Shown: piece by piece, positions 44,037-54,456 of the stretch
Layout: every line of letters begins with the position of its first letter
Position numbering within the stretch: position 1 is the stretch's first letter
Assembly (NCBI RefSeq): GCF_000517105.1
Contig: NZ_KI912148.1
Location: 1,765,033-1,829,032 of the forward strand
DNA: 64,000 bases
Direction: 5' to 3'
Source: Fischerella sp. PCC 9605
GTDB taxonomy: Bacteria; Cyanobacteriota; Cyanobacteriia; Cyanobacteriales; Nostocaceae
Notes under the pieces: model-generated
Database searches by the model: none
Told to the model about the DNA's origin: nothing
What the model saw: only the letters and a program-made list of their open reading frames with translations
Program-made: the position numbers and the translations under genes

Positions 44037-44862
44037 CTTGACCAATGACAAACAGTGGCTGAGTGTCAAACCAGATCTCTTTGGGAAAAGGAAAATCTGG
44101 ATAGCCGACTCGCAACAAGCACAAGCCGTGGGCAGGTGCAGCATATTTCACCTCTTCCCGGCGTTCGTCTTTCCAGAGGTCGGTGAAGTCAGTGAGCGAT
44201 CGCTCTTTTGTACCTACCTGCACTAACATTCCTACTAATAGTCGTACCATGCCATATAAAAATCCATTTGCCTGAATTTCAATATGGATAAATGAACCGT
44301 TGCGGTAACACTCTGCTGCTTGTATCTCTACCCAGGAATGCTTGCGCCCTGAGTTGGCGCGGTGAAACGCCGCTAAATGATGGTGTCCAATCAGAGGTTT
44401 CAGTGCTGCCTGGATTAAAGATTCATCCAGAGGTGCATGATAATAATGCCAACTGAAGGCTCTGGTGAACAAGTTCGGCTGTTTTGCAGTGTCTATGGTG
44501 TAGCGATACCGTCGATACGCTGCACTAAAACGAGCGTGCCAATCTGGACTTACACCTGCTGAAGCCCGAATCAATATATCTGTTGGCAGGTAGCTATTGA
44601 GAATTGTTGCCCACTTGTGAGCGGGAATCTTACCAGTAGCATCAAAATGGGCTACTTGAGCGGCAGCGTGAACTCCACTATCGGTACGTCCCGCACCGTG
44701 TAATGTCACAGGATGACCCATTACATGAGTAATAGCTTTTTCTATCTCTTCCTGCACGCTACGGTGTTGCGGTTGCCGTTGCCAGCCATGAAAATGAGTG
44801 CCCAGGTATTGAATTACCAGGGCGACTCGCTCTTTTGGTGTAGGCTGGTGGCTCTCTAACAT
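43999..44862 (-). CDS. truA: tRNA pseudouridine synthase A
   Basis: A 287-aa enzyme that makes pseudouridine at positions 38-40 of tRNA anticodon arms. The catalytic aspartate is in GAGRTDSGVHAAAQVAHFD. Other family blocks are ALVIQYLGTHFHGWQRQP and NGFLYGMVRLLVG. The terminal residues (AARSNRGFPP) and stop codon are supplied by a GGGGGAACCCCC-type repeat, replacing the natural end. Its place between rplQ and rplM is usual in cyanobacteria. Confidence 0.95.
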   Translation of the reverse strand: MLESHQPTPKERVALVIQYLGTHFHGWQRQPQHRSVQEEIEKAITHVMGHPVTLHGAGRTDSGVHAAAQVAHFDATGKIPAHKWATILNSYLPTDILIRASAGVSPDWHARFSAAYRRYRYTIDTAKQPNLFTRAFSWHYYHAPLDESLIQAALKPLIGHHHLAAFHRANSGRKHSWVEIQAAECYRNGSFIHIEIQANGFLYGMVRLLVGMLVQVGTKERSLTDFTDLWKDERREEVKYAAPAHGLCLLRVGYPDFPFPKEIWFDTQPLFVIGQEEAARSNRGFPP

Positions 44863-44874
44863 AGGAATTTTGTT

Positions 44875-45001
44875 ATTTGTCCTTTGTCATTTGTCATTTG
44901 CTTGTTGTTGGTTGTTTGTTGTTTGTTGTTTGGTGTTTCTTCCAATCAACAACCATCTATCAACAAAGAACAAAATTTGACCAATGACTAATGACTGATA
45001 A
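44875..45001. repeat. Heptanucleotide tract between rplQ and truA
   Basis: catttgt and ttgttgt/gttgttt units, then complementary 'aatgactaatgactg'. Confidence 0.85.
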
Positions 45002-45002
45002 C

Positions 45003-45353
45003 TTAAACCAGTTCAATGATTGCCATCTCAGCGTTGTCACCGCGACGAGGTACGGTGTGCAGGATACGGGTATATCCGCCCTGACGATTCCCATAACGAT
45101 TGGGAGCTTGTTCAAATAGAGCCTGAACAAGGTCTTTGTCATAGATGTAGCCAAGGGCTTGACGGCGTGCTGCAAGCGATCCGTCTTTGGCTAGGGTAAT
45201 CATTTTGTCCACTTCGGCTCTAACTACCTTAGCTCGTTGTAAAGTAGTAGTAATTCGACCATGACGAATCAGCTCGGTAGTTAGCGATCGCAAAAGAGCG
45301 CGACGCTGGTCAGCTGGTTTGCTGAGTTTTTTGACTCGACAACGATGACGCAT
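45003..45353 (-). CDS. rplQ: 50S ribosomal protein L17
   Basis: A 116-aa protein near the peptide exit tunnel. [20 protein letters not shown] and [12 protein letters not shown] are signatures. Follows rpoA by about 70 bp; a 13-bp perfect hairpin covers the junction. Confidence 0.98.
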   Translation of the reverse strand: MRHRCRVKKLSKPADQRRALLRSLTTELIRHGRITTTLQRAKVVRAEVDKMITLAKDGSLAARRQALGYIYDKDLVQALFEQAPNRYGNRQGGYTRILHTVPRRGDNAEMAIIELV

Positions 45354-45401
45354 AATTAATCAACCATGAATGATAACGCTTACTTAATATGGCTGCTAAT
45401 A

Positions 45402-45431
45402 GTTAATAGTTAATTGCTATTAACTATTAAC
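45402..45431. terminator. Perfect 13-bp hairpin at the rpoA-rplQ junction
   Basis: gttaatagttaat (45402-45414), loop tgct, attaactattaac (45419-45431). It covers the rpoA stop codon. No U-run, so it is more likely an RNA-processing or stability element than a true terminator. Confidence 0.6.
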
Positions 45432-46377
45432 CACCATGTTTAGGAGACCTTTCGGTTGGTAGGGTAATCCCTAGGCGTCGCTGTAAAGCTTCAACTACTT
45501 CTTCAGCCGACTTCTGACCAAAGTTTTTAATTTCTAACAGGTCTTCTTGTGTATAATCCAACAAGTCTGCCACAGAGTTAACTTGTGCCCGCTTCAGACA
45601 GTTATAAGCTCGCACAGAAAGCTGCAACTCTTCGATGGGAATCTGAGCGGTTGGATCTAGCTCATCTACAGAGTCTGTTTCTGTTTGTCTAATATCAATA
45701 TCTTTCAGAGGGTTGAATAACTCTACCAAGATTCCTGCTGCCGAGGAGAGGGCTTCTTGGGGGCTAAGACTGCCATTCGTCCAAACTTCTAACAGCAGTC
45801 GGTCTCTGGGCATCCCATTATCACCACGGGTTTCTTCAACGCTGTAGTTGACTTTTCTAACTGGCATAAACACCGAGTCGATTTGGAGAAAGTCTAATGA
45901 TGTGGCTTCCTCGCGGCCACGTTCTACAGTGCGATACCCTTTGCCTTTTTCAATCCGAAATTCCATTTCTAGCTTTCCCCCTTCAGCCAGGGTTGCTATA
46001 TATTGGGTCGGATCGACGACTTCTACTTCACTAGGCAAGTCAAAGTGTGCTGATGTGACTGTGGATGGGCCTGTAACGAGTAGGCGACCAATCTGGGGTT
46101 GAGTTGAATAGCTTTTGAGGATGACTTCCTTCATTCTCATCAGGATTTCTAGCACATCCTCTCTCACGCCCGGAACGGTGGCAAACTCGTGTGTCACCCC
46201 CGCAATCCGTACTGCTGTAACTGCCGTACCCTCTAGATTTGACAGCAATACCCGTCTCAGGGCGTTGCCAACGGTAATTCCTTGACCCCGCTCCAGAGGT
46301 TCTAGGATAAATTTACTGTAGTGGCTCCGACTTTCCTCTGTACTAGACTCTACACATTCAATTTGAAACTGCGCCAC
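45427..46377 (-). CDS. rpoA: RNA polymerase alpha subunit
   Basis: A 316-aa subunit. The N-terminal domain (1-230) assembles RNA polymerase (SKFILEPLERGQGITVGNAL, RRVLLSNLEGTAVTAVRI). The C-terminal domain (about 245-316; LELSVR-type region, VADLLDYTQEDLLEIKNFGQ, KSAEEVVEALQRRLGI) contacts UP elements and activators. The length is typical for cyanobacteria. A 345-bp spacer precedes it within the ribosomal cluster. Confidence 0.98.
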   Translation of the reverse strand: MAQFQIECVESSTEESRSHYSKFILEPLERGQGITVGNALRRVLLSNLEGTAVTAVRIAGVTHEFATVPGVREDVLEILMRMKEVILKSYSTQPQIGRLLVTGPSTVTSAHFDLPSEVEVVDPTQYIATLAEGGKLEMEFRIEKGKGYRTVERGREEATSLDFLQIDSVFMPVRKVNYSVEETRGDNGMPRDRLLLEVWTNGSLSPQEALSSAAGILVELFNPLKDIDIRQTETDSVDELDPTAQIPIEELQLSVRAYNCLKRAQVNSVADLLDYTQEDLLEIKNFGQKSAEEVVEALQRRLGITLPTERSPKHGG

Positions 46378-46722
46378 GGAGTAGCCTCCCTTGTTCTAAG
46401 GTCTTGCTAGCAGGCAAATTTCTTGCCTACGAATTTGGATTTATGCCTTGGGCTTGAGTTAGATCAAACTGCCTGTCAGTAACAGTTCGAGCTTGACACC
46501 TCAAAAAGCTTACAGGCGCTATATTTTTTAGGTTTTCCGAAGTTTAGCAGCCCGATGTAGCAAACGGGGCTGATGAACTTCGGACGGCCACTATGCGTGT
46601 GAGGGGAATAGGCAAGTTCATACAGTTATCAGTTATCAATAATCAGTAATCATTTGCTGTTCACTGTTCACTGTTCACTGTTCACTGTTCACTGCTTGCC
46701 TTTACCACCCAACAAGTCATGT
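46378..46722. other. Spacer between rpsK and rpoA
   Basis: No gene. A tgttcac heptanucleotide array (46655-46697, about five units) is preceded by 'cagttatcag' units. The rest may carry an rpoA promoter; no clear -10/-35 pair could be fixed. Confidence 0.5.
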
Positions 46723-47118
46723 TTAAACTCGACGGCGTTTGGGGGGGCGGCAGCCATTGTGAGGAATTGGGGTAATATCTCGAATGAGTGTAATTTCCAG
46801 TCCTGCCCCTTGCAGCGCCCGGATAGCGGTTTCTCGACCTGCTCCTGGCCCGCTTACCATTACCTCAATTTGGCGCATTCCCTGATCGATCGCTCGACGT
46901 GCTGCGCTTTCAGCCGCGGTTTGCGCTGCAAAGGGAGTTCCCTTTTTTGCGCCCTTAAAACCGCTAGAGCCAGCGCTTGCCCAAGAAATCACATCTCCGT
47001 TTTGATCGGTAATGGTGACAATGCTATTGTTGAAAGTAGATTGGATGTAAGCAACACCATTTGGTACGTTGCGTTTTTGCTTTTTGCTCCCGGTTTTTTT
47101 ACTTGGTTGTCGCGCCAT
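46723..47118 (-). CDS. rpsK: 30S ribosomal protein S11
   Basis: A 131-aa platform protein that helps hold the mRNA Shine-Dalgarno helix. [39 protein letters not shown] and the C-terminal [18 protein letters not shown] are diagnostic. Ends next to the heptanucleotide array before rpoA. Confidence 0.98.
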   Translation of the reverse strand: MARQPSKKTGSKKQKRNVPNGVAYIQSTFNNSIVTITDQNGDVISWASAGSSGFKGAKKGTPFAAQTAAESAARRAIDQGMRQIEVMVSGPGAGRETAIRALQGAGLEITLIRDITPIPHNGCRPPKRRRV

Positions 47119-47172
47119 ATCGGTGTAATTGGATGAATGTAAAGCTTGCTCAAGGCAAGCATGGCAAAAAAT

Positions 47173-47553
47173 TTATTTCCCTGGTGCCTTCTTCTTACCA
47201 GCCACTGTTTGCCGTCTCCCACGTCGGGTTCGAGCATTGGTGCGAGTTCTTTGTCCTCTAACTGGTAAGCCCATGCGGTGACGACGGCCTCTATAGGTAC
47301 CAATCTCAATTAGGCGCTTGATGTTCAATGCTTCCCAGCGCCTCAAGTCGCCCTCGACTTGATAGTTGCTTTCTACTTCTCCTCGCAGGGCTGCTATGTC
47401 AGCATCACTGAGATCTTTAACACGAGTGTCTGGATTGACACCCGTAGCGGCTAAAATCTCCTGCGATCTCGATAAACCGATTCCGTAAATATAAGTTAGA
47501 CCAATCTCGACGCGCTTATCGCGTGGAAGGTCTACTCCGGCAATACGTGCCAC
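47173..47553 (-). CDS. rpsM: 30S ribosomal protein S13
   Basis: A 126-aa head protein making inter-subunit bridges and touching P-site t[43 protein letters not shown] and [14 protein letters not shown] are typical. The start is GTG with GGGAG upstream. Confidence 0.98.
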   Translation of the reverse strand: MARIAGVDLPRDKRVEIGLTYIYGIGLSRSQEILAATGVNPDTRVKDLSDADIAALRGEVESNYQVEGDLRRWEALNIKRLIEIGTYRGRRHRMGLPVRGQRTRTNARTRRGRRQTVAGKKKAPGK

Positions 47554-47656
47554 AACAATTTTCTCCCTATGGTGCTCACTAGTGATGTAAGTTAGTGTTT
47601 AAGGTGATGATGCTGCCACCAACTCACCAAGTCCTAAAAAGTAGTTCTACTTCGCT

Positions 47657-47770
47657 CTAACCTTGGCGTTGCTTATGTTTGGGATTGCTACAAATCACCA
47701 TGACGCGACCCCGACGACGGATCACGCTACACTTTTCACACATTTTTTTGACTGAGGCTCTGACTTTCAT
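47657..47770 (-). CDS. rpmJ: 50S ribosomal protein L36
   Basis: A 37-aa zinc-ribbon protein: [20 protein letters not shown] then [17 protein letters not shown]. Zinc ligands C11, C14, C27 and H32 are all present. It sits between infA and rpsM, its standard place. Confidence 0.97.
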   Translation of the reverse strand: MKVRASVKKMCEKCSVIRRRGRVMVICSNPKHKQRQG

Positions 47771-47852
47771 GCCTTTGCTAATTGACTCCAAATGTTAAAT
47801 TATAGCATTTTTTAGGAAATTATTCAGTTAAATCATTGTAAGAAAACCAAAG

Positions 47853-47873
47853 AAAACCAACAGCGTTGGTTTT
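47853..47873. terminator. Perfect 9-bp hairpin between infA and rpmJ
   Basis: aaaaccaac (47853-47861), agc, gttggtttt (47865-47873). On the minus strand a T-rich stretch follows, so it can partially terminate in mid-cluster or protect the infA mRNA end. Confidence 0.7.
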
Positions 47874-47896
47874 ATGGTATAATATCCTACATATAT

Positions 47897-48121
47897 CTAC
47901 TTTTTCCTGAGTCGATAAGTGATCCGACCTTTAGTTAGGTCGTAGGGTGTCAGCTCAACTTTGACGCGATCGCCAGGTAAAATCTTGATATAGTTGCGGC
48001 GAATCTTGCCGGAAATGTGAGCTAGGACATTAAAACCATTGTCCAAGTCAACGCGAAACATAGCGTTAGGCAATGACTCTGTAACCGTACCTTCCATTTC
48101 AATCAAATCTTGCTTAGACAA
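47897..48121 (-). CDS. infA: Translation initiation factor IF-1
   Basis: A 74-aa OB-fold protein that binds the 30S A-site during initiation. [40 protein letters not shown] and [20 protein letters not shown] are signatures. Located between adk and rpmJ, followed by a perfect hairpin. Confidence 0.98.
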
Positions 48122-48353
48122 TTTGTTTTTTCCTCAACGCAACATTTTTCTATTCTTTGCTGCTAGTTTTAGCTGCGAAAGAACACATTTTCATAAATAT
48201 ATCAACAGTTTATTAATATATCTTAGCCAAGATTTACGTGCATCTGCTGAGATATGGGCAAAGGGGAAAGGGTAAAGGGGCATAGGAAAAATCAGTACTT
48301 CAATTCCCAATGCCTAATGCCCAATTCCCAATTCCCAATTTCCCCATTCGAGA

Positions 48354-48908
48354 CTAGGAATAAATGAGCTTCTTAAGTTCGACAGTGACTTCTTCTAGGG
48401 ACTTATTGCCGTCGATGGTGTGTAGTTGATGGCGATCGCGGTAGTATTCAATCAAGGGAGCAGTTTCAGAGCGGTAGACTTCTAGACGGCGACGAATCAC
48501 TTCTTCAGTATCATCAGCTCGTCCACGTTGCAGTAAACGATCCACTACCACATCATCTGGCACATCCAAGTTGACTACCCTTTCCCCATTTTGATCTAGC
48601 TTTTGCAGTAATTCCTCTAGAAAAGCTGCTTGCTTGACGGTGCGGGGGAAGCCATCCAAAATCCAACCTGAGTTAGCATCTGGTTTTCCCAGACGTTCCT
48701 CCACCATTTCCTGCACGAGTTGATCGGGAACAAGCTCACCCCTATCCATATAACTTTGAGCCTTAATGCCCAAAGGGGTTTGTTCTTTTAATGCTTGCCG
48801 CAAAATATCACCCGTAGAAATATGGGGAATCTTGCAGTCATCAGCTAGAGCTTTAGCTTGAGTCCCTTTACCTGCACCCGGCGGTCCCAAGAAGATTAAT
48901 CGCGTCAC
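48354..48908 (-). CDS. adk: Adenylate kinase
   Basis: A 184-aa enzyme equilibrating ATP + AMP with 2 ADP. P-loop [20 protein letters not shown]-binding [13 protein letters not shown] and [14 protein letters not shown], and [21 protein letters not shown]. It is the short-LID form, without the zinc/long LID. The start is GTG and overlaps the secY stop (TAGTG), so it is coupled to secY. Confidence 0.97.
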   Translation of the reverse strand: MTRLIFLGPPGAGKGTQAKALADDCKIPHISTGDILRQALKEQTPLGIKAQSYMDRGELVPDQLVQEMVEERLGKPDANSGWILDGFPRTVKQAAFLEELLQKLDQNGERVVNLDVPDDVVVDRLLQRGRADDTEEVIRRRLEVYRSETAPLIEYYRDRHQLHTIDGNKSLEEVTVELKKLIYS

Positions 48909-50233
48909 TATTGTTTCACCATTCCTTCATAGCGCTGAGAGATGACGTAGGTTTGGACTTGTTTTGCCGTATCAATCGCCACACCAACCAAAATTAGCAA
49001 AGAAGTAGCACCCAGCCCTCTAAAGGTTGGTACTTTTAAAGCTCCTTCTACTGCTGTGGGGATGATTGCAATCAAACCCAAAAAGATAGCACCCAAAAAA
49101 GTTAGTCGATTTAAAACGCGCTCTATATACTCGCTAGTAGCTTTACCCGGACGAATACCAGGAATACTAGAACCCATTTTCTTGAGGTTCTGCGCTACAT
49201 CAACTGGGTTTACTATCAAAGAAGAATAGAAGTAACTGAAAAAAACAATTGAAACTAGATAGACAAGGGCATAGACCCAAGACTGAGAACCACCGGGACT
49301 CAAATAGGTGTTGATAATATTGGCCAATTCTGGATTTTTCGTGAAATTGGCAATAAACAGTGGCAAACTCAAAATTGCAGCAGCGAAAATAATCGGCATG
49401 ACTCCACCTTGATTTAGACGCAAGGGGAGATAGCTACGCTGCTCAGCAAAAACACGCCGACCGACTTGGCGGCGAGCCGAAATAATGGGAATGCGACGAA
49501 TTGCTTCCTGCACAAAGACGATACCGATAATTGTCGCCAGGAAAACCAGGACTAATACAATTACTGGACCGACTCTTTCGCGCACGATTTCCTGACCGCT
49601 GCCTTGGATATAAGCAATAGTATCGCTGAGAGATTTTGGCAGTGTCGCCACAATGTTGACAAAAATCAACAAAGATGCTCCATTACCTACACCACGCTCT
49701 GTGATCACTTCTGATGCCCACATCACAAACATCGAACCAGCCACCAAAGCGACAGCTGTCTCGATCACGAAAATAGGCCCAAAGTTCAAAGCAAAAGGTC
49801 TCAGCCAGAATGCCGCCAAGAAAACACTTTGCAGAATCGCCCAACCTAAAGCCACATAGCGTGTAATTTGGGAAATTTTTCGCCTTCCAGCTTCACCTTC
49901 ATTTTTCTGTAAGTTTTCTAAAGCTGGAATTGCAGCAGTCAGCAATTGGATGATAATTGAAGCGTTGATGTAAGGCAGAATACCCAAGGCAAAGACTCCC
50001 AATGCCGAAAGTCCGCCTCCAGAAAAGATATCCAAAAAGCTGAATATCTGATTATTGCTATTAATTGCAGCAGCAAACTGCTGTCGGTCAATTCCTGGTA
50101 TGGGTATATGTATACCCATGCGAATTAAAAAGAGAATACCGACGGTAACAAGCAGCCGACCTCTTAGCCCAGCTGCTTGCGCCATCTGCATAAAAGTTTC
50201 TTGAGCTGTTGGGGGTTTATCTCGACTGATCAT
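48908..50233 (-). CDS. secY: Protein translocase subunit SecY
   Basis: A 441-aa pore of the Sec translocon with about ten membrane spans, serving both plasma and thylakoid membranes. [34 protein letters not shown] and the cytoplasmic [20 protein letters not shown] loop are typical. Encoded between rplO and adk as in most bacteria. Confidence 0.98.
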   Translation of the reverse strand: MISRDKPPTAQETFMQMAQAAGLRGRLLVTVGILFLIRMGIHIPIPGIDRQQFAAAINSNNQIFSFLDIFSGGGLSALGVFALGILPYINASIIIQLLTAAIPALENLQKNEGEAGRRKISQITRYVALGWAILQSVFLAAFWLRPFALNFGPIFVIETAVALVAGSMFVMWASEVITERGVGNGASLLIFVNIVATLPKSLSDTIAYIQGSGQEIVRERVGPVIVLVLVFLATIIGIVFVQEAIRRIPIISARRQVGRRVFAEQRSYLPLRLNQGGVMPIIFAAAILSLPLFIANFTKNPELANIINTYLSPGGSQSWVYALVYLVSIVFFSYFYSSLIVNPVDVAQNLKKMGSSIPGIRPGKATSEYIERVLNRLTFLGAIFLGLIAIIPTAVEGALKVPTFRGLGATSLLILVGVAIDTAKQVQTYVISQRYEGMVKQ

Positions 50234-50306
50234 AGAGGGCTACCTTAGATAGTGAACCAGGCGCTGGCTAGAGTCCGCGTGCGCTTAGGTGCGCTCTGGT
50301 ATTGGC

Positions 50307-50753
50307 TCACTCTAAAACTTCACAACTCCCACCAGCTGCCTCAATTTTGCTACGAGCTGTACCTGTAAAAGCTGCTGCTTTCACGTTGAGCGGAACGCTC
50401 AATTCCCCATCCCCCAAAATTTTCAATGGCCCCTTGACAGCAGTGAGGATACCTGCTTCTTTTAGGTAGGTCAAAGTTACTTCTGTATTTGCTGGGAGGG
50501 AGGCTAGCTTCTCTACATTAATCGTAGTGTACTTTTTACGGTTAACTAGGGGGAAGCCTTTTAACTTTGGTATGCGGCGGTACAATGGCTGTTGACCACC
50601 TTCAAAACCAGGTCTAGTACCGCCACCAGAGCGGGCTTTTTGACCGCGCATACCTTTACCAGCACTTGCACCTTGCCCGGCAGAAACACCCCGACCTAAA
50701 CGGCGGGGACGTTTTTTAGAGCCTTTTTGCGGGCGAACATCATTTAGTCTCAT
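50307..50753 (-). CDS. rplO: 50S ribosomal protein L15
   Basis: A 148-aa late-assembly protein. [40 protein letters not shown] and the C-terminal [13 protein letters not shown] are diagnostic. ATG 50753 is chosen by family alignment over a TTG-type start at 50771. rpmD (L30) is absent upstream, as in cyanobacteria. Confidence 0.97.
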   Translation of the reverse strand: MRLNDVRPQKGSKKRPRRLGRGVSAGQGASAGKGMRGQKARSGGGTRPGFEGGQQPLYRRIPKLKGFPLVNRKKYTTINVEKLASLPANTEVTLTYLKEAGILTAVKGPLKILGDGELSVPLNVKAAAFTGTARSKIEAAGGSCEVLE

Positions 50754-50776
50754 AAGCGATAAATTAAGCAAAATTC

Positions 50777-50846
50777 GTCATTTGTTATTGGTCATTTGTC
50801 ATTTGTCATTTGTCATTTACTAAGGACAAAGGACTAAGGACAAATG
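50777..50846. repeat. Heptanucleotide tract between rpsE and rplO
   Basis: catttgt units with complementary 'aggacaaaggactaaggac', able to fold in the mRNA. Confidence 0.9.
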
Positions 50847-50851
50847 ACTTT

Positions 50852-51376
50852 TTAAATGTAAAGATTTTCCACAGCAACACCCCGATCTTCAGCAACTTCG
50901 GAGAAGGTACGCAAAGCGATGAGGGCGTTGATTGCGGCTCTAGCGTTGTTGAGAGGATTGTTGGAACCAAGTTGCTTAGCTAAGACGTTACGCACACCTG
51001 CCAACTCCAGCACAGTACGAACTGCACCACCAGCAATTACACCAGTACCAGGAGCAGCTGGTCGCATCATCACTTTTGCTCCACCACCTGTACCATCAAC
51101 GGGGTGAGGAATGGAGTTGGATTTAGTAATAGGAATGTCAATGAGATGCTTTTTACCATCGGCTACGCCTTTTTTCACAGCACCGATGACATCCGAAGCT
51201 TTACCTACTCCTACGCCAACTTGACCCCGCTCGTTACCGACAACCACAATGGCGCGGAAGCTGAGTTTTTTACCACCTTTAACTACCTTGCTCACCCGTC
51301 GGATTTGAATGACCCGTTCTTGCCAGTTTGTTTCTTCTTTCTTAGCGCGGTTAGTTTTACGACGATTTGTTGCCAT
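50852..51376 (-). CDS. rpsE: 30S ribosomal protein S5
   Basis: A 174-aa decoding-fidelity protein. [40 protein letters not shown] and [19 protein letters not shown] are conserved. The basic N-terminal extension ([20 protein letters not shown]) is typical. Confidence 0.98.
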   Translation of the reverse strand: MATNRRKTNRAKKEETNWQERVIQIRRVSKVVKGGKKLSFRAIVVVGNERGQVGVGVGKASDVIGAVKKGVADGKKHLIDIPITKSNSIPHPVDGTGGGAKVMMRPAAPGTGVIAGGAVRTVLELAGVRNVLAKQLGSNNPLNNARAAINALIALRTFSEVAEDRGVAVENLYI

Positions 51377-51378
51377 TA

Positions 51379-51547
51379 TTTAATGTCCTTTGTCATTTGT
51401 CATTTGTCATTTGTCGTTTGTCATTTGTCATTTGAAAGTTATTTGTTGTTTGTTGTTTGTTGTTTGTTGTTGGAAGCAACCAACCACTAACCACTAACTA
51501 CCAACTACTAACTACTAACCATTGACTAATGACTATTGACCAATGAC
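51379..51547. repeat. Long heptanucleotide tract between rplR and rpsE
   Basis: About 170 bp of catttgt, ttgttgt, then actaacc, actaacta and aatgacta units. The largest such spacer in the ribosomal cluster, where a few bases would suffice. Confidence 0.92.
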
Positions 51548-51551
51548 AAAC

Positions 51552-51914
51552 TTAGAAATCTAACCCAGCCTCACGTGCTGCATCAGCTAGGGCTTTAACA
51601 CGACCGTGATAAAGATTACCACCGCGATCGAAGACAACTTTGGTGATACCTTTTTCCAAAGCTCGTGCTGCAATCAACTTGCCAACTTCAGTCGAAGCCT
51701 GACAGTTTTTCCCGGTTGCTAATTTGGATTTGACTTCTGGCTCTACAGTAGAGGCTGCTACTAAGGTGTGATGTTGGGTATCATCTATCACTTGAGCATA
51801 AATATGCTGGTGCGAACGAAATACCGCTAACCGTGGACGTTCTTGAGAACCGTCAACTTTACCACGGATGCGTCGATGGCGACGCTGTTTTGATTCTCTA
51901 CGAGTAAGCTTCAT
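51552..51914 (-). CDS. rplR: 50S ribosomal protein L18
   Basis: A 120-aa 5S rRNA-binding protein. [20 protein letters not shown] and [20 protein letters not shown] are signatures. Starts 2 nt after the rplF stop, hence coupled. Confidence 0.98.
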   Translation of the reverse strand: MKLTRRESKQRRHRRIRGKVDGSQERPRLAVFRSHQHIYAQVIDDTQHHTLVAASTVEPEVKSKLATGKNCQASTEVGKLIAARALEKGITKVVFDRGGNLYHGRVKALADAAREAGLDF

Positions 51915-51916
51915 GT

Positions 51917-52465
51917 TTACTTCTTACCACTCTTACCAGTCTTACCAGCTTTACGTCTTACCACTTCGCCAGCGTAGCGAATACCCTTGCCTTTGTAAGG
52001 CTCAGGTGGACGAACAGAACGAATTTTAGCTGCTGTGTTACCTACTACTTCTTTGTCGTAGCCGCTGACAATGACGTTGGTGTTGTTTTCAACTGCAAAC
52101 TGAACTCCCTCTGGCGGTGCAATCTGCACTTGATGGCTATAACCCATGTTTAAGATTAGGTTACGACCTTGCACTTGCGCTCTGTAACCAACCCCTTGAA
52201 TTTCCAAACGGCGTTCAAATCCTTTGGAAACTCCCTCAACCATGTTGGCAACCAAAGTGCGGAACAAACCATGCATTTGCCTTGAGATACGCGAATCATC
52301 TCGGCGAGTAACAGTCAATATTTCTCCATCTTGGGAGACTGTCACATAAACAGGAAGCTCGCGGGAAAGTTCACCCTTAGGGCCTTTGACAACAACTTTG
52401 GAGTTATCAAGGGTCACTTGTACTTTGGGGGGAACTGTAATTGGGCGTTTACCAATTCGAGACAT
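51917..52465 (-). CDS. rplF: 50S ribosomal protein L6
   Basis: A 182-aa two-domain protein near the factor-binding site. [24 protein letters not shown]-type [20 protein letters not shown] and [20 protein letters not shown] are conserved. Lysine-rich tail. Confidence 0.98.
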   Translation of the reverse strand: MSRIGKRPITVPPKVQVTLDNSKVVVKGPKGELSRELPVYVTVSQDGEILTVTRRDDSRISRQMHGLFRTLVANMVEGVSKGFERRLEIQGVGYRAQVQGRNLILNMGYSHQVQIAPPEGVQFAVENNTNVIVSGYDKEVVGNTAAKIRSVRPPEPYKGKGIRYAGEVVRRKAGKTGKSGKK

Positions 52466-52479
52466 AACTTTTCTTCGTT

Positions 52480-52548
52480 GCTTGTTGTTTGTTGGTTGTT
52501 GGTTGTTAGTTTTTGGTTGTTACTACTAACCACTAACCACTAACCCAT
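52480..52548. repeat. Heptanucleotide tract between rpsH and rplF
   Basis: ttgttgt/ggttgtt units then complementary actaacc units. Confidence 0.88.
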
Positions 52549-52550
52549 GA

Positions 52551-52952
52551 CTACCAGACGTAGCAAAGCACTTCTCCACCCAAGTTCTGACGACGTGCTT
52601 CGCGATCCGTCATGATGCCACTGGATGTAGAAATAATGGCAATGCCGATGCCACCTAATACCCGTGGTAATTCTTTTTTGTTGGAGTAAACACGCAAACC
52701 TGGTTTGCTGATCCGCTTCAGGGCGGTGATAATGGGTTGGCGATTTTTACCCTTGTACTTTAAGGAAATTACCAAGTTACGCTTTATTCCTTCTCCTGCT
52801 TCTTCATAGTCAGAAATAAAGCCTTCATCTCGTAGCACTTTGGCAATACTACGAGTCATTTTCGTAGATGGCACTTGTGTTGTTTGATGCCGCGCCAAAG
52901 TGGCATTGCGGATGCGCGTCAACATATCAGCAATAGTGTCGTTTGTTGCCAT
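52551..52952 (-). CDS. rpsH: 30S ribosomal protein S8
   Basis: A 133-aa central-domain assembly protein. [40 protein letters not shown] and [20 protein letters not shown] are diagnostic. rpsN (S14) is absent between L5 and S8. Confidence 0.98.
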   Translation of the reverse strand: MATNDTIADMLTRIRNATLARHQTTQVPSTKMTRSIAKVLRDEGFISDYEEAGEGIKRNLVISLKYKGKNRQPIITALKRISKPGLRVYSNKKELPRVLGGIGIAIISTSSGIMTDREARRQNLGGEVLCYVW

Positions 52953-52972
52953 CGTTTCCTCTTTAAATGAAC

Positions 52973-53518
52973 TTATTGATCGCGAAAGGGCATTCCCATT
53001 TCTTTTAGTAAGGCGCGGCCCTCTTCGTCAGTGTTGGCTGTGGTGATGATGGAAATATCCATCCCTCGGATTTGGTCAATGCTGTCGTACTCGACTTCTG
53101 GAAAAATCAACTGCTCTCTAACACCAAGGGTGTAGTTACCACGACCATCAAAACTTTTAGGACTAATACCGCGAAAGTCACGAATTCTTGGCAGAGCCAG
53201 GTTGATTAATCGGTCGAGGAAGGCATACATCCGTTCGCCTCTTAGAGTCACCATGATGCCAACGGGCATACCTTGACGAATTTTGAAGCCTGCGATCGCC
53301 TTTTTCGCCCGTGTCACTACAGGCTTTTGACCAGCGATCAGGGCAATTTCACTTAAAGACGCTTCCAGAGCTTTAGCATTTTGAGCCGCTTCCCCCAAGC
53401 CCCGGTTGACGGTGACTTTCACCAACTTTGGTACTTGATGAACGTTGGTATATCCAAACTGCTTCATCAGGTTGGGGATTATTGTTTCTTGGTATAAACT
53501 TTTGAGTCGTGTTGCCAT
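52973..53518 (-). CDS. rplE: 50S ribosomal protein L5
   Basis: A 181-aa 5S rRNA-binding protein. [39 protein letters not shown] and [19 protein letters not shown] are conserved. SD is weak; a repeat tract lies before it. Confidence 0.98.
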   Translation of the reverse strand: MATRLKSLYQETIIPNLMKQFGYTNVHQVPKLVKVTVNRGLGEAAQNAKALEASLSEIALIAGQKPVVTRAKKAIAGFKIRQGMPVGIMVTLRGERMYAFLDRLINLALPRIRDFRGISPKSFDGRGNYTLGVREQLIFPEVEYDSIDQIRGMDISIITTANTDEEGRALLKEMGMPFRDQ

Positions 53519-53561
53519 AGTTTTTTGTCCTGATTGTCCCTGGTCTTGGTCAGGGAATTAA

Positions 53562-53646
53562 AAATTATGAATTATGAATTATGAGTTATGAATTGTTTGA
53601 TTATTTATTTCATAATTCATCATTCATCATTCATCATTTATTATTT
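53562..53646. repeat. AT-rich heptanucleotide tract between rplX and rplE
   Basis: aattatg/gaattat units then cattcat units around 53562-53646, reaching the rplX stop. Confidence 0.85.
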
Positions 53647-53991
53647 ATCGATGATTTCGCCAGTTTTCTTGAGCATCCGTACTTTTTTGCCTTCATCAGT
53701 GAAGGTGTAGCAGATGCGACTGGCAACGTTTTGCTTAGTGGAATAAAGCATCACGTTGGAACTGTGGATTGGGTATTCCTGGGTGACGATGCGCCCAGAT
53801 TCACCCTCTGCTTGGGGTTTGACGTGCTTGGTTTTGATGTTGACGCCTTTGACAATGACTTTGCTTTCTTGGGGAAGTGCTTTGATGATTTCGCCAACTT
53901 TGCCTTTGTCTTTACCGGCAATTATCTGCACGGTGTCCCCTGTTTTAACGTGCATTTTGTAGAACTTCGGCTTCTCCTTCTTGCTTGCCAT
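53641..53991 (-). CDS. rplX: 50S ribosomal protein L24
   Basis: A 116-aa assembly-initiator protein with a KOW motif: [40 protein letters not shown]. Its ATG overlaps the rplN stop by one base (TAATG). Confidence 0.98.
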   Translation of the reverse strand: MASKKEKPKFYKMHVKTGDTVQIIAGKDKGKVGEIIKALPQESKVIVKGVNIKTKHVKPQAEGESGRIVTQEYPIHSSNVMLYSTKQNVASRICYTFTDEGKKVRMLKKTGEIIDK

Positions 53992-54359
53992 TACAGCACC
54001 TCCGGAGCCAAAGAAACTATCTTGGTAAAGTTTTTGTCACGCAGTTCCCGGGCAACAGGCCCAAAGACGCGCGTTCCTTTGGGATTGCCATCTTTGTTAA
54101 TGATGACTGCGGCGTTGTCGTCAAAACGGATACTCATGCCACTATCCCGATTAATATTGTGGCGGGTGCGAACTATTACCGCTTCGACAACATCAGATTT
54201 TTTGATAGCCATGTTGGGCTGGGCATCTTTAACAACAGCGATAATTCTATCGCCGACGTAACCGTAGCGACAGTTACCAGCCCCAAGAATGCGGATGCAC
54301 ATGAGCTTGCGAGCACCGCTATTGTCAGCAACGTTGAGATAAGTCTGGGGTTGAATCAC
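53991..54359 (-). CDS. rplN: 50S ribosomal protein L14
   Basis: A 122-aa interface protein. [20 protein letters not shown] and the [20 protein letters not shown] block are diagnostic. The start is GTG 54359 with AAGGAG 7 nt upstream; a longer in-frame start at 54428 reads through a 'ggtaattgg' repeat and is rejected. Confidence 0.97.
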   Translation of the reverse strand: MIQPQTYLNVADNSGARKLMCIRILGAGNCRYGYVGDRIIAVVKDAQPNMAIKKSDVVEAVIVRTRHNINRDSGMSIRFDDNAAVIINKDGNPKGTRVFGPVARELRDKNFTKIVSLAPEVL

Positions 54360-54375
54360 AATTAATCTCCTTGTT

Positions 54376-54456
54376 TTTGGTAATCGGTAATCGGTAATTG
54401 GTAATTGGGAATTGTTTTTGTGACCCATTACCTATTAGCCATGACCTATTACCATT
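54376..54456. repeat. Heptanucleotide tract between rpsQ and rplN
   Basis: ggtaatc/ggtaatt units with complementary 'cccattacctatta', hairpin-capable. Confidence 0.85.
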
